Part shown: piece by piece, positions 52,250-61,901 of the stretch
Position numbering within the stretch: position 1 is the first letter of the stretch
How the letters are laid out: every line of letters starts with the position of its first letter
NCBI RefSeq assembly: GCF_000237805.1
Contig: NZ_CM001376.1
Span: forward strand, 605,010 to 669,009
Direction of reading: 5' to 3'
Source of the DNA: Jonquetella anthropi DSM 22815
Lineage (GTDB): Bacteria; Synergistota; Synergistia; Synergistales; Dethiosulfovibrionaceae
Length of the DNA: 64,000 nucleotides
The notes under the pieces: generated by a model
Told to the model about the DNA's origin: nothing
What the model saw: only the letters and a program-made list of their open reading frames with translations
Databases searched by the model: none
Translations under genes and position numbers: made by a program

Positions 52250-52945
52250 ATGCCCAGAAAAAGCAAGATAGACTCAGCTTTGAAAATATCTCTAGTTGAA
52301 AGCTATCTCCGAGACGAAATCAGCTGCACAGAAGCGACAAGGCAAGCGGGGCTTAGGGGCCGCGCATCGTTTAGGAGTTGGGTCCGGATTTACCAAAATG
52401 AAGGTCCCGGAGGATTGCTCGCTCAATCGAGAAACAGACATTATTCACAGGAGCTGAAATTGGCTGCCGTTCATGCCTATCTGAGCGGAGAAGGATCCTT
52501 AACGGAGACGGCGTATCGCTATGGCTTACGGTCAAAAGCTCAACTTCAAAGCTGGATACAGGCATATACTACTCATGGATGGATCCAATCGCGCACAAGC
52601 GGAGGAGGCAGCTCCATGAGAAAAGCCAGACAGACAACCCAGGAAGAACGCCTTGAAATCGTACGGTACTGCCTTGCTAAGGATAATAATTATGGAGCGA
52701 CGGCGCTGAAATATAACTGTTCCTATCAGCAGGTGCGCAACTGGGTGCTCCGTTATGAGAGCATGGGCCCCGCCGGCCTTGAAGACCGTCGTGGACGGCG
52801 GATTGGAACCCTGCCAGCCCGGACACCAGAGGAAAAGCAGCGTGACAGGATTGCAGAACTGGAACGCAAGAACCGCGACCTTCAGATGGAGAACGACCTG
52901 TTAAAAAAAATCAGAGAGTTAGAGATGAAAGATCGCTCTCTCTGA
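52250..52945 (+). CDS. IS3-family transposase OrfA
   Basis: The 231-residue protein starts at ATG 52250 (frame open 18 codons upstream into the IS end). It has two or three helix-turn-helix segments (SLVESYLRDEISCTEATRQA, LAAVHAYLSGEGSLTETAYR, YGATALKYNCSYQQVRNWVL) for binding the IS ends. A C-terminal leucine-zipper helix (RIAELERKNRDLQMENDLLK) follows. Near its end TTAAAAAAAATC forms a slippery run where ribosomes can shift -1 into orfB, giving the active fusion transposase. Confidence 0.9.
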   Translation: MPRKSKIDSALKISLVESYLRDEISCTEATRQAGLRGRASFRSWVRIYQNEGPGGLLAQSRNRHYSQELKLAAVHAYLSGEGSLTETAYRYGLRSKAQLQSWIQAYTTHGWIQSRTSGGGSSMRKARQTTQEERLEIVRYCLAKDNNYGATALKYNCSYQQVRNWVLRYESMGPAGLEDRRGRRIGTLPARTPEEKQRDRIAELERKNRDLQMENDLLKKIRELEMKDRSL

Positions 52946-53838
52946 CTCGACATCCCTACAAATACCAAGCGATCAAAGAACTGACTGAAGCCAAGCACTA
53001 CCCCCTGCAAAAGCTCTGTCAGTGCCAGCGGCTTTCGCGCAGCGCGTATTATCGCTGGCTTAAAGGTCCTGTCAGCTTCAGTGAGAAGTACAATACCGAG
53101 CTCTCCGAGAAGATCAAGGCCATTCATGAGAACCATCCGGATATGGGTTACCGGCGAATCAGGGACGAACTGGAAAGGAATCACGGCATCGCAGAGAACG
53201 ATAAGCGGGTACTCAGGATCTGTCGCGGAGAGCGTATTCAATCCACGATCAAGTGGAGGCCAAAGAGCTGCACCAGAAGCAGCCAAGACCCTGCACATAT
53301 CGCCAAAAACTATCTCAACCGTGACTTTCACGCAGACGCACCGAACGAGAAATGGCTGACGGATGTCACTGAGTTCAAGTATTACGTCGGGGGGAACGCT
53401 CACAAAGTATATCTGAGTGCCATACTGGATCTCTATGATCGCAGGATCGTGGCATATAAAATCGGCGAGCATAATGACAATCCGCTGGTTATGAGCACGT
53501 TTGATGAAGCTGTAGAGCGTGAGCCCGAGGCACATCCATTGTTTCACAGTGACCGAGGCTTCCAGTACACGAGCAAACAGTTCTCGGGGAGACTAAAGAG
53601 AAACCGAATGAAGCAGAGCATGTCCAGAGTAGCCCATTGCATTGACAATGGGCCTATGGAAGGCTTCTGGGGGATCCTGAAGCGTGAAATGTACTACAGG
53701 AAACGCTTCACCTCAAAGATGGATCTGGTGAAGACCATAGAGTCATACATCAGGTATTACAACACAGAGCGGTTCCAACGGAAACTGAATCTGATGACAC
53801 CTGCCGAATGCCATGCAAGCTTCTATACTGCGGCGTAA
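52900..53838 (+). CDS. IS3-family transposase OrfB (expressed by -1 frameshift)
   Basis: About 312 codons are open in the -1 frame relative to orfA, entered at the A-run 52903-52910. It carries HTH_21 (IKAIHENHPDMGYRRIRDEL) and the rve integrase core with DDE residues: LTDVTEFKYYVGGNAHKVYL, LFHSDRGFQYTSKQF and DNGPMEGFWGILKREMYY. YYNTERFQRKLNLMTPAE is the normal family C-terminus. No stop or frameshift interrupts it, so the element may be active. An internal ATG at 53143 is not the true start. Confidence 0.88.
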   Translation, partial: VKKNQRVRDERSLSLTRHPYKYQAIKELTEAKHYPLQKLCQCQRLSRSAYYRWLKGPVSFSEKYNTELSEKIKAIHENHPDMGYRRIRDELERNHGIAENDKRVLRICRGERIQSTIKWRPKSCTRSSQDPAHIAKNYLNRDFHADAPNEKWLTDVTEFKYYVGGNAHKVYLSAILDLYDRRIVAYKIGEHNDNPLVMSTFDEAVEREPEAHPLFHSDRGFQYTSKQFSGRLKRNRMKQSMSRVAHCIDNGPMEGFWGILKREMYYRKRFTSKMDLVKTIESYIRYYNTERFQRKLNLMTPAECHASFYTAA

Positions 53839-53933
53839 AAGAACCGCCAGCCGATTACTCGACTGGCGGCACGGGACTTTTTGATTTTTCACTGTCCTAT
53901 TGACGGGGAGCAGACCAAAAAGCGAGTGGCCTT

Positions 53934-54089
53934 CTTATTGTAATGAAAAGCGAAATCCTGCAATAGAGGTTGCTCTTATTGTAATGAAACGCGAAATCCT
54001 GCAATAAGGGGGCGCTTAGTGCAATGAAACGCCAAATCTTGCACTAAGGGGTGCGCTTAGTGCAATGAAACGCGAAATCTTGCACTAAG
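53934..54089. repeat. Array of four tandem 34-nt hairpin repeats with 40-41 bp period
   Basis: Copies lie at 53934-53966, 53975-54008, 54015-54048 and 54056-54089. Each has complementary ends around the centre TGAAACGCGAAATC. Copies 1-2 have arms CTTATTG/CAATAAG (copy 1 lacks one A) and copies 3-4 have CTTAGTGCAA/TTGCACTAAG. The T-A to G-C change is compensatory. Each copy also reads ATG, six sense codons (KREILQ or a close variant), then stop. No CRISPR-like unique spacers occur. Confidence 0.85.
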
Positions 54090-54165
54090 GAATTTTTATT
54101 TGCACGTAATTTTCACAATATCACGTTTTTCTAGATGATACCTAGGACAAGCGGGGAGATTGACT

Positions 54166-54786
54166 ATGAAATATGGAATCATGCCAAAATTCATGTGGGC
54201 AGCGTTTCATGGAAGTTTTGAAAGAGCTTTGAAAAGTGAATTGCAGGTTGAAGATGCCAGGTTCGTGATGGCGGCGGCTCACAGGGATTATAAGAAAATC
54301 CTTTCGGAAGTGGACGAGTTTGACAAGAAGAGCCGATTTAAAGTCTGTATTTTGAGTGCGTCTCTTTTCCTCGCAGTGCTAATGAATTTGCCATTCCATC
54401 CGACCGTAGAGCAGATGAAAAATTATTTCCGCAAGGCGATGTGCGATAATTTTTTTATGAAATTGGCAGCAATCAAAAGTGATTCTTATACTCCTAAAGG
54501 CCGCGCTAAATTAAAGGCGGACGCCGCCTTCAGTCAGACGGTAACCAACCCGTATGACTGGCGTTTTACCGTTCAAGATGGAGAAAGCATAAATCAGTAC
54601 ACAGCCGTTTTTACAAGCTGCGGAATCTGTTATCTGATGAAAAAGTGGGGATACTTTGAATATACGCCGGCTCTTTGTGCGTTGGATTATGACATGGCGG
54701 CTATGAATCACTCGGTATTTACCAGAAAGTCTACACTCGCGTCCGGCGGGTCTTGCTGCGACTGCCATTATGACCACAAGGCATAG
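54166..54786 (+). CDS. L-2-amino-thiazoline-4-carboxylate (ATC) hydrolase family protein
   Basis: The protein has 206 residues from ATG 54166, 8 nt after GGGGA. A TTG two codons upstream is possible. The family C-terminus is clear: SCGICYLMKKWGYFEYTPAL, LDYDMAAMNHSVFTRKSTLA and GGSCCDCHYDHKA. Characterised ATC hydrolase acts in cysteine formation from thiazoline carboxylate, but most family members in gut anaerobes are uncharacterised. Moderate GC and position in the tRNA-bounded island indicate horizontal gain. Confidence 0.85.
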   Translation: MKYGIMPKFMWAAFHGSFERALKSELQVEDARFVMAAAHRDYKKILSEVDEFDKKSRFKVCILSASLFLAVLMNLPFHPTVEQMKNYFRKAMCDNFFMKLAAIKSDSYTPKGRAKLKADAAFSQTVTNPYDWRFTVQDGESINQYTAVFTSCGICYLMKKWGYFEYTPALCALDYDMAAMNHSVFTRKSTLASGGSCCDCHYDHKA

Positions 54787-55178
54787 ATGAGGCACGAGTT
54801 AGCGTCGCCACCTTCATTCAATCTTTAAGGCCGGATATCAAGAGAGTCCATCGCTGAACGGACGCAATTTCCATATTTGCCCGTCGATAGGCCTTTGTGC
54901 ACTCCTTACCGTCAGCGTCAAAACTTCGCTCTAGCTGTAACACGTCTCACAGAGGGAGAGGGCAGAGCAAAGCATTGCCCTTGTATTTTCATTTATTACT
55001 CGCGTGGTGTCATACAGATATATTGTCTTTCTGTCCTGCTGAACTTCGTCAGGGCGAGGGCTCAGAGATTGATTGGGTCGAAAGGTTCCTTCATTAACTA
55101 TCGACCGAAACACAGAACGACCGCCGCTTGAAGCGTGAAAATGAACAGCTTAGCCGAACAGAGAAAGAAGGGGAACGA
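54787..55178. other. 390-bp stretch with no convincing gene
   Basis: Short frames (54897-55097 and 54877-55131) overlap without ribosome sites or known motifs. If the zeta-like kinase has a partner antitoxin it should be here, but none is recognisable. Confidence 0.35.
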
Positions 55179-56132
55179 ATGGCCAGTAACCGCAAGTTTT
55201 TGGCAACGGTGGACTATGAGGTGGCGTGTGAAATGTTGGCGATTCAGTCGGGGCTTTTGACGACTGAAATTATCGCAGAGGAAGGAAAAGAAAATCCCGA
55301 TCAGTCAAAAATAGAAAAATTGACGGCGGAGTCACAGGCCCTGTGGGATGAAAAAGTCTCTCTTCAGCCGGACGACTTTCAAGCCATTCAGAGCGTGTTC
55401 GCTCGTTACGGAAAAGCTCATGAATGTCAAACTTTATCTATTAAAGAGTACGGCCGCGTCCTTCAAAAACTCCGAGAAAAAGTCTTTAAGCACGTCGTCT
55501 CCTCGGAGCACCCGGAAATTTTTATCCTCGGCGGTCAGCCTGGCTCAGGGAAAAGCACGCTTTTACCGTCGTTGGCAAGAGGAAAGGACATCGTGACTAT
55601 TAACGGAGACGAGTTTCGATCGGCCCACCCGAATTATCACCAGATGATGGAAAAGGATCCTGAACATATGGCAGAACTTACAGATCCTGAAGTTCGCCGG
55701 TGGACGAAAGAAATTTTCGACGAAGCGATCGAACGGCACTTCACCATTGCTTTTGAGAGCACAATGCGACAGGACGAGCCGCTATGCACCACGCTGTTAA
55801 CTCTAAAAAAAGAAGGTTACAGAGTTACAGCTTGCGTTAAGGCGGTACATGAAAATGACAGTTGGGAACGCTGTGAGAAACGATACCAGCGGGGACTGCA
55901 AGCGACCGGCTATGGACGTAAGGTGTCCAGGGCAAGCCATGATGAAGCCTATGCCCGAATGCCATTGACTTTGCAGCGGATTGAAAAAGGAGGTCTTGCC
56001 GACGAGATACGGATTTATGATTTAGAAGGGACTGAAATTCCGCATTCAAAAAATTCGGCAGCCGAAGAAGTACTGGCAATCAGAGAAAAGCGCGGCCAAG
56101 AGCTCGCCCAGGAAGCGAATCATCGAGTTTGA
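55179..56132 (+). CDS. Zeta-toxin family kinase
   Basis: The protein has 317 residues from ATG 55179 (AGAAGGGGAACGA upstream). The Walker A FILGGQPGSGKSTLLPSLA is at about residue 121. NGDEFRSAHPNY follows, with the zeta substrate-Asp region. AFESTMRQDEPLCTTLL and RCEKRYQRGLQATGYGRKVS also match zeta/PezT kinases that phosphorylate UDP-N-acetylglucosamine. The N-terminal 110 residues (LATVDYEVACEMLAIQSGLL) are extra and may serve as a built-in antitoxin or a targeting domain. No epsilon-like gene precedes it. Confidence 0.85.
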   Translation: MASNRKFLATVDYEVACEMLAIQSGLLTTEIIAEEGKENPDQSKIEKLTAESQALWDEKVSLQPDDFQAIQSVFARYGKAHECQTLSIKEYGRVLQKLREKVFKHVVSSEHPEIFILGGQPGSGKSTLLPSLARGKDIVTINGDEFRSAHPNYHQMMEKDPEHMAELTDPEVRRWTKEIFDEAIERHFTIAFESTMRQDEPLCTTLLTLKKEGYRVTACVKAVHENDSWERCEKRYQRGLQATGYGRKVSRASHDEAYARMPLTLQRIEKGGLADEIRIYDLEGTEIPHSKNSAAEEVLAIREKRGQELAQEANHRV

Positions 56133-56171
56133 TGGAGGCGAAAAATGCCAAACGTTCATTGAAGTTTATAG

Positions 56172-56216
56172 AAACACAAGGCCCCACCCCTTCGGCGGGG
56201 CCTTGTGTTTATTATT
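56172..56216 (+). terminator. Terminator of the zeta-like gene
   Basis: The 14-bp stem AAACACAAGGCCCC/GGGGCCTTGTGTTT has an 11-nt loop, followed by ATTATT. Confidence 0.85.
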
Positions 56217-56512
56217 AAATTGTTTCCAAAGATGATTTCCCTTTAATAGCCAGTTCCCATATGGCTTTAGCGTTGTCTCTGACGTTTATTCCTGTTCCAT
56301 CAGAAGGCGGGAGATTGGGAGCGAAACGTAATGAACCTGTGTGGGCACATGAGCGTACCGTTGATTTAGAGCCACAAAAGAAAAGCCCCAGTGGGAGGAG
56401 ATGTCTGATGTGTTCACAGACCGATCGGATACGCACCAACGATAACGGAAGGCGACAAAACGAGAAAACAAGAATGGAACATAACAAAAATCGACGAAGC
56501 AATAACAACAAT
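56217..56512. other. Short gene-free stretch
   Basis: I see no gene. If the antitoxin at 56560 once had a downstream toxin on the minus strand, it has been lost here. Confidence 0.35.
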
Positions 56513-56538
56513 GCGGTCTGCCCATTAGGGTAGACCGC
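56513..56538 (-). terminator. Terminator after the minus-strand RHH gene
   Basis: GCGGTCT and AGACCGC arms with an inner CCC/GGG form a hairpin 21 bp beyond the stop. Confidence 0.6.
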
Positions 56539-56559
56539 CTTTGTCCTTGATTTATTAAA

Positions 56560-56775
56560 TCAATTGTCTAATCCGCAGGCTTTCCGCACTTCTTCCATTG
56601 AGTAAGACTTTTTCCCAGAACGCAAATACTCTTGATATGCCTCATCACCGATAGCCGCGTCTTCTAAATCTTCAAGATACTGATTTAGTGCCTGTTCGAC
56701 GTGCCACTGCTCCGTGTGACCGGATTTTTCCGCTACTGCACGCAGTCTGGCTTGCATTTGTCCTGTAAGTTGCAA
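56560..56775 (-). CDS. Ribbon-helix-helix antitoxin-like protein (orphan)
   Basis: The protein has 71 residues from TTG 56775. The body (MQARLRAVAEKSGHTEQWHV, ALNQYLEDLEDAAIGDEAYQ) is like CopG/RelB antitoxins. The normal first beta-strand is short or absent, so the 5' end may be truncated. Upstream, AAAGAGGTGTCCATACACCT forms a hairpin that includes the possible ribosome site. No toxin gene follows: a terminator-like hairpin comes 21 bp after the stop. Confidence 0.65.
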   Translation of the reverse strand: MQLTGQMQARLRAVAEKSGHTEQWHVEQALNQYLEDLEDAAIGDEAYQEYLRSGKKSYSMEEVRKACGLDN

Positions 56776-56931
56776 AAAGGTGTATGGACACCTCTTTTAC
56801 TGCGATCTTTTTCTCGTATACCAAGGCAGTTTAATTATAGCCTCTTCGGCGATTGATAACGTTTTTCAGCCATTGAACCTTCTTTCATTCATACGACCTT
56901 TTTTCACTTTCTGTGCTAGAATAAACTATAT

Positions 56932-57007
56932 GCGCCGGTAGCTCAGTGGATAGAGCATCTGGCTTCGGACCAGATGGTCGTGGGTTCGAATCCTGCCCGG
57001 CGCGCCA
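56932..57007 (+). tRNA. tRNA-Arg (anticodon TCG)
   Basis: The acceptor GCGCCGG pairs with CCGGCGC. The anticodon stem TCTGG/CCAGA encloses loop CTTCGGA with anticodon TCG. CCA is encoded at 57005-57007. Its 3' half is nearly identical to tRNA-Arg(ACG) at 51621. A TAGAAT at 56917-56922 may be the -10 element, without a good -35. Confidence 0.95.
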
Positions 57008-57090
57008 GAAGATAAGAAGAGGCTTCTGCGGTCAGCGCAGAGGCCTTTTTTCGGCTCGGTAAAATATCAATATCAAGGGGGCCTTGTGGA

Positions 57091-57624
57091 GTGGCGATCT
57101 GTTTTTCGTCTTTTGACTGTCAGATGATGGAGCAGGCGCTCTGCGAGGCTCGGCGCGCGTTTGCTGGGGGAGAAGTGCCAGTTGGCGCAGTTGTTGTCGA
57201 TGAGAAGGGGAATATCATCGGCCGAGGGTATAACCTTCGAGCCGCTCTGCATGACCCGACTGCTCACGCGGAGATTGTGGCGCTTCGTGAGGCCGCTCAA
57301 GCTCTGGGGGGCTGGAACCTTTCAGGCTGCTCGCTGTTTGTCACGCTTGAGCCGTGTCCGATGTGCGCCGGCGCCCTCGTCCAAGCTCGGATCGCTCGGG
57401 TCGTTTTCGGCTGTCGAGACGAGAGGGCTGGGGCCTGCGGGTCGCTGTATTCTATCCTTCGGGACGGGCGGCTGAATCACCGGTGCGACGTGGCCGAGGG
57501 GCTGATGGCCGACGAGTGCCGGTCGCTTTTGCAGAGCTTTTTCTTGGCGGCTCGGGAGAAAAAACGCCAGTCCTTGGCGGCTCAAAGCAGATTTGAAGGC
57601 GTTGAAACGTCCAGAAACGAATGA
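57091..57624 (+). CDS. tadA: tRNA-specific adenosine deaminase TadA
   Basis: The 177-residue protein starts at GTG 57091. The zinc/catalytic motifs are PTAHAEIVALREAA (His and proton-shuttling Glu) and TLEPCPMCAGALVQAR. TadA converts A34 to inosine in tRNA-Arg(ACG). That tRNA lies 5.4 kb upstream, with tRNA-Arg(TCG) directly before this gene. The C-terminal helix (LLQSFFLAAREKKR) is normal. Confidence 0.94.
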   Translation: MAICFSSFDCQMMEQALCEARRAFAGGEVPVGAVVVDEKGNIIGRGYNLRAALHDPTAHAEIVALREAAQALGGWNLSGCSLFVTLEPCPMCAGALVQARIARVVFGCRDERAGACGSLYSILRDGRLNHRCDVAEGLMADECRSLLQSFFLAAREKKRQSLAAQSRFEGVETSRNE

Positions 57625-57636
57625 GCTTTAATATAA

Positions 57637-57673
57637 AAGGGAACCGCCGGCGCTGTCCGGCGGTTCCCTTTTT
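57637..57673. terminator. Bidirectional terminator between tadA and atpC
   Basis: The 14-bp stem AAGGGAACCGCCGG/CCGGCGGTTCCCTT has a 6-nt loop. T-rich tails occur on both strands. Confidence 0.92.
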
Positions 57674-57726
57674 GCGGTTTTGACAATTGCCATCTTGGCA
57701 GGTCGACCGCGCGAATATTGTAAGAA

Positions 57727-59528
<1,802 letters not shown>

Positions 59529-60398
59529 CTAATTGGTGGCCTCAAAGCCGCCGGTTACTTCGGTTATTTGCTGAGTGATCATTTCTTGGCGCAGCCGGTT
59601 GTACCTCTTGGAAAGCCGGTTCAGCATGTCATTGCCGTTGTCGGTTGCCGTCTGCATGGCCGAGCGGCGGTCGCAGTTTTCGCTGCAGTACGATTCGGTC
59701 ATGGCGGCGTAGAGCACGCCGGCTAGATAGGACGGGACGAGCCGGCTGATGACGGCGTCGACCGACGGTTCGTAGATCATCACGTTGTCGGAGCGGACCG
59801 ACCGATCGCGCCAGCGCGGGTTGTTCGGATCCAGCGGCAGAAGCGGCAGGACGAGCGGTGACGTGCTGAGCGGGGAAGTCATTCGTGTATAGACGAGCAG
59901 TATTTCCCGAAGTTTGTTCTTTTTGAAGAGCTCCAGAAGCTGGCGGCTCATCTCCCACGCGCGGCTCAGAGTCGGTTCGCCGGCGCTGTACAGGAAGTTC
60001 GGTTCAGGCTGCATACCCCGCTGGATAAACATTCGCCGGCCCATTTCTCCGACGCAGAACAACGTCACGTTGTCGTACGCCTCGGCGGTGCGTCGCGTCA
60101 GGTCGATGACTTCCCTGTTGTAGCTGCCCGCAAGCCCTTTGTCGCCGGAAATGACGACCAGCCCGGCTTCTCCGTGCGACAGCTTGGGCGCCCCAAAGTA
60201 CGGGTGTTTTACCATGGTGCTGTGACGGAGCACGTCGGCGATGGTGTCTTTGATGACTTCAAAGAACGGCTGAACCTTTTCGAGCTGAGTGCGGGCCCGG
60301 CGGCTTTTCGCCTGGCTGATCAGGTACATGGCACTCGTGATTTTGAGGGTCTGTTTGACGCTCAGGATTCGCTCGCGAAGGGCGGCTATTTCTGCCAT
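59529..60398 (-). CDS. atpG: F1 ATP synthase gamma subunit
   Basis: The 289-residue protein has the long N-terminal helix (LRERILSVKQTLKITSAMYL), central GLVVISGDKGLAGSYNREVI and C-terminal helix (MQTATDNGNDMLNRLSKRYN, then QEMITQQITEVTGG). It is the rotor shaft linking F1 to the c-ring. Residue 1-20 matches the usual start. It overlaps the atpA end by 13 nt. Confidence 0.96.
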   Translation of the reverse strand: MAEIAALRERILSVKQTLKITSAMYLISQAKSRRARTQLEKVQPFFEVIKDTIADVLRHSTMVKHPYFGAPKLSHGEAGLVVISGDKGLAGSYNREVIDLTRRTAEAYDNVTLFCVGEMGRRMFIQRGMQPEPNFLYSAGEPTLSRAWEMSRQLLELFKKNKLREILLVYTRMTSPLSTSPLVLPLLPLDPNNPRWRDRSVRSDNVMIYEPSVDAVISRLVPSYLAGVLYAAMTESYCSENCDRRSAMQTATDNGNDMLNRLSKRYNRLRQEMITQQITEVTGGFEATN

Positions 60399-61900
60399 GA
60401 AGGCGCCTCATGGGCCTTGAACGCCGCCAAGCGTTTGTCGAGTGCCTCTTTTTGTCCATCGGTCAGCTTTTCGCCGCGTTCCAGTTCCTGCATGAGAGGG
60501 CCGTCCTCTTGGGAAAGGTACTTGCGGACGTCCCGCGCGAAGTCACGGACGTGGGCGAGCGGCACGTCGGAGAAACCACCGCTTGTGACGTAGTACAGCG
60601 TGACTAACTGGCCGGCGGTCGAAAGAGACGAGCCAGGCGTCTGTTTGAGGACCTCTGTCAGCCTGTGCCCGGAGTCCAACGCTTCTCTCGTGGCGTCGTC
60701 CAAGTCGCCGGCGAACTGGGTGAACACTTCCAACTCGGCAAAACGCGCCAGAGTGACCCGCAGGTTTCCGGCCAAAGCGCGGATTCCTGCCGGCTGGGCG
60801 GCGCCTCCCACTCGGCTGACCGACAGGCCGGTGTTGACGGCAGGGCGGACTCCTGATCTGAACAGGTGGCTTTCAAGGTAAATCTGTCCGTCGGTGATGG
60901 AAATGACGTTCGTCGGGATATACGCGCTCACGTCGCCGGCTTGGGTTTCGATAATCGGCAGGGCGGTCATCGAGCCGCCGCCCCAGTGATCTTCCAGTCG
61001 GCAGCTGCGCTCCAGCAGTCGGCTGTGCAGGTAGAACACGTCGCCGGGGTACGCCTCGCGGCCCGGGCTGCGCCGCAGAAGAAGCGACAGGGCCCGATAT
61101 GCTACGGCGTGTTTGCTCAAATCGTCGTAGATGATCAGCACGTCCCGTCCCTGATCCATAAAGTACTCGCCCATGGCCGTGGCGGCGTAGGGGGCGAGGT
61201 ACTGGAGCGACGGCGAGTCGCTGGCCGGACTAGAAACGATGAACGTGTAGTCCAAGGCTCCAGCGGCGCGAAGGGACGCGTGAATTTGGGCGATTGAGCT
61301 GTTTTTCTGGCCGATGGCGCAGTATATGCAGATGACGTTCTGGTCTTTCTGATTCAAAATAGCGTCCACAGCGATCGTCGTCTTGCCGGTCTGCCGGTCG
61401 CCGATGATCAGCTCCCGCTGCCCTCGGCCCACCGGCACAAGAGCGTCGACTGCCAAGATGCCGGTTTTGAGCGGCACGTTGACCGGCTTGCGGGACATGA
61501 CGCCAGACGCTTCCCGTTCCACCGGCATGTCCTTTTGGCCTACGATCGGCGCGCCGCCGTCGATCGCCTCGCCCAGCGGGTTAACCACTCGGCCAATCAG
61601 TCCGTCGCCGCAGGACACTGAAGCCGCTTGTCCGCCTCGGCGGCAGAGCGTGCCTTCCCGAAGGCCGCCGCCGTCGCTGAACAGGACGACGCCGACTCGG
61701 TCAGACTCCAAGTTCATCGCCATGCCGAGCGAGTCGTCCTCAAAGACGACCAGCTCGCCGTAGGTGACCCGGTCCAATCCGTACACGGTGGCAATGCCGT
61801 CGGCCAAAGAGACGACTTGTCCGGTTTCCCGGGCGTCCAGCTTCATATCAAAGGAGCGGATCCGCTCCCTCAGTTCTTCAATAATGCCATCAGAAAGCAT
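60386..61900 (-). CDS. atpA: F1 ATP synthase alpha subunit
   Basis: The protein has 504 residues from ATG 61900 behind GGAGGTATAAC. The frame extends upstream through atpH but that is a shadow. Walker A is IGDRQTGKTTIAVDAI, with VSLADGIATVYGLDRVTYGE and NVISITDGQIYLESHLFRSG. It carries the non-catalytic nucleotide sites. It lies 1 bp after atpH. Confidence 0.97.
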   Translation of the reverse strand: MLSDGIIEELRERIRSFDMKLDARETGQVVSLADGIATVYGLDRVTYGELVVFEDDSLGMAMNLESDRVGVVLFSDGGGLREGTLCRRGGQAASVSCGDGLIGRVVNPLGEAIDGGAPIVGQKDMPVEREASGVMSRKPVNVPLKTGILAVDALVPVGRGQRELIIGDRQTGKTTIAVDAILNQKDQNVICIYCAIGQKNSSIAQIHASLRAAGALDYTFIVSSPASDSPSLQYLAPYAATAMGEYFMDQGRDVLIIYDDLSKHAVAYRALSLLLRRSPGREAYPGDVFYLHSRLLERSCRLEDHWGGGSMTALPIIETQAGDVSAYIPTNVISITDGQIYLESHLFRSGVRPAVNTGLSVSRVGGAAQPAGIRALAGNLRVTLARFAELEVFTQFAGDLDDATREALDSGHRLTEVLKQTPGSSLSTAGQLVTLYYVTSGGFSDVPLAHVRDFARDVRKYLSQEDGPLMQELERGEKLTDGQKEALDKRLAAFKAHEAPSWQK

Positions 61901-61901
61901 G

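Larger units (their letters stand above)
52192..53917 (+). mobile_element. Intact IS3-family insertion sequence (IS150-like), about 1.73 kb
   Basis: The ends form imperfect inverted repeats: TGATATGCTCCCCCCAAGTAGGACAG at the left (first 20 nt of which begin TGATATGCTCCCC) and the right end starting TGGTCTGCTCCCCGTC on the minus strand, both 5'-TG. The element holds orfA and orfB in a -1 relationship. I cannot see a clear target duplication. A separate 13-bp inverted repeat (AAGAAGGCCACTC at 52172-52184, complement at 53924-53936) lies just outside. A solo right end of the same IS lies at 32296-32315. Confidence 0.85.

Noticed and set aside
53934-54089. CRISPR array
   Set aside because: Only four units, spacer length 6-8 nt and similar between units, repeat units are themselves hairpins, no cas genes in the window.
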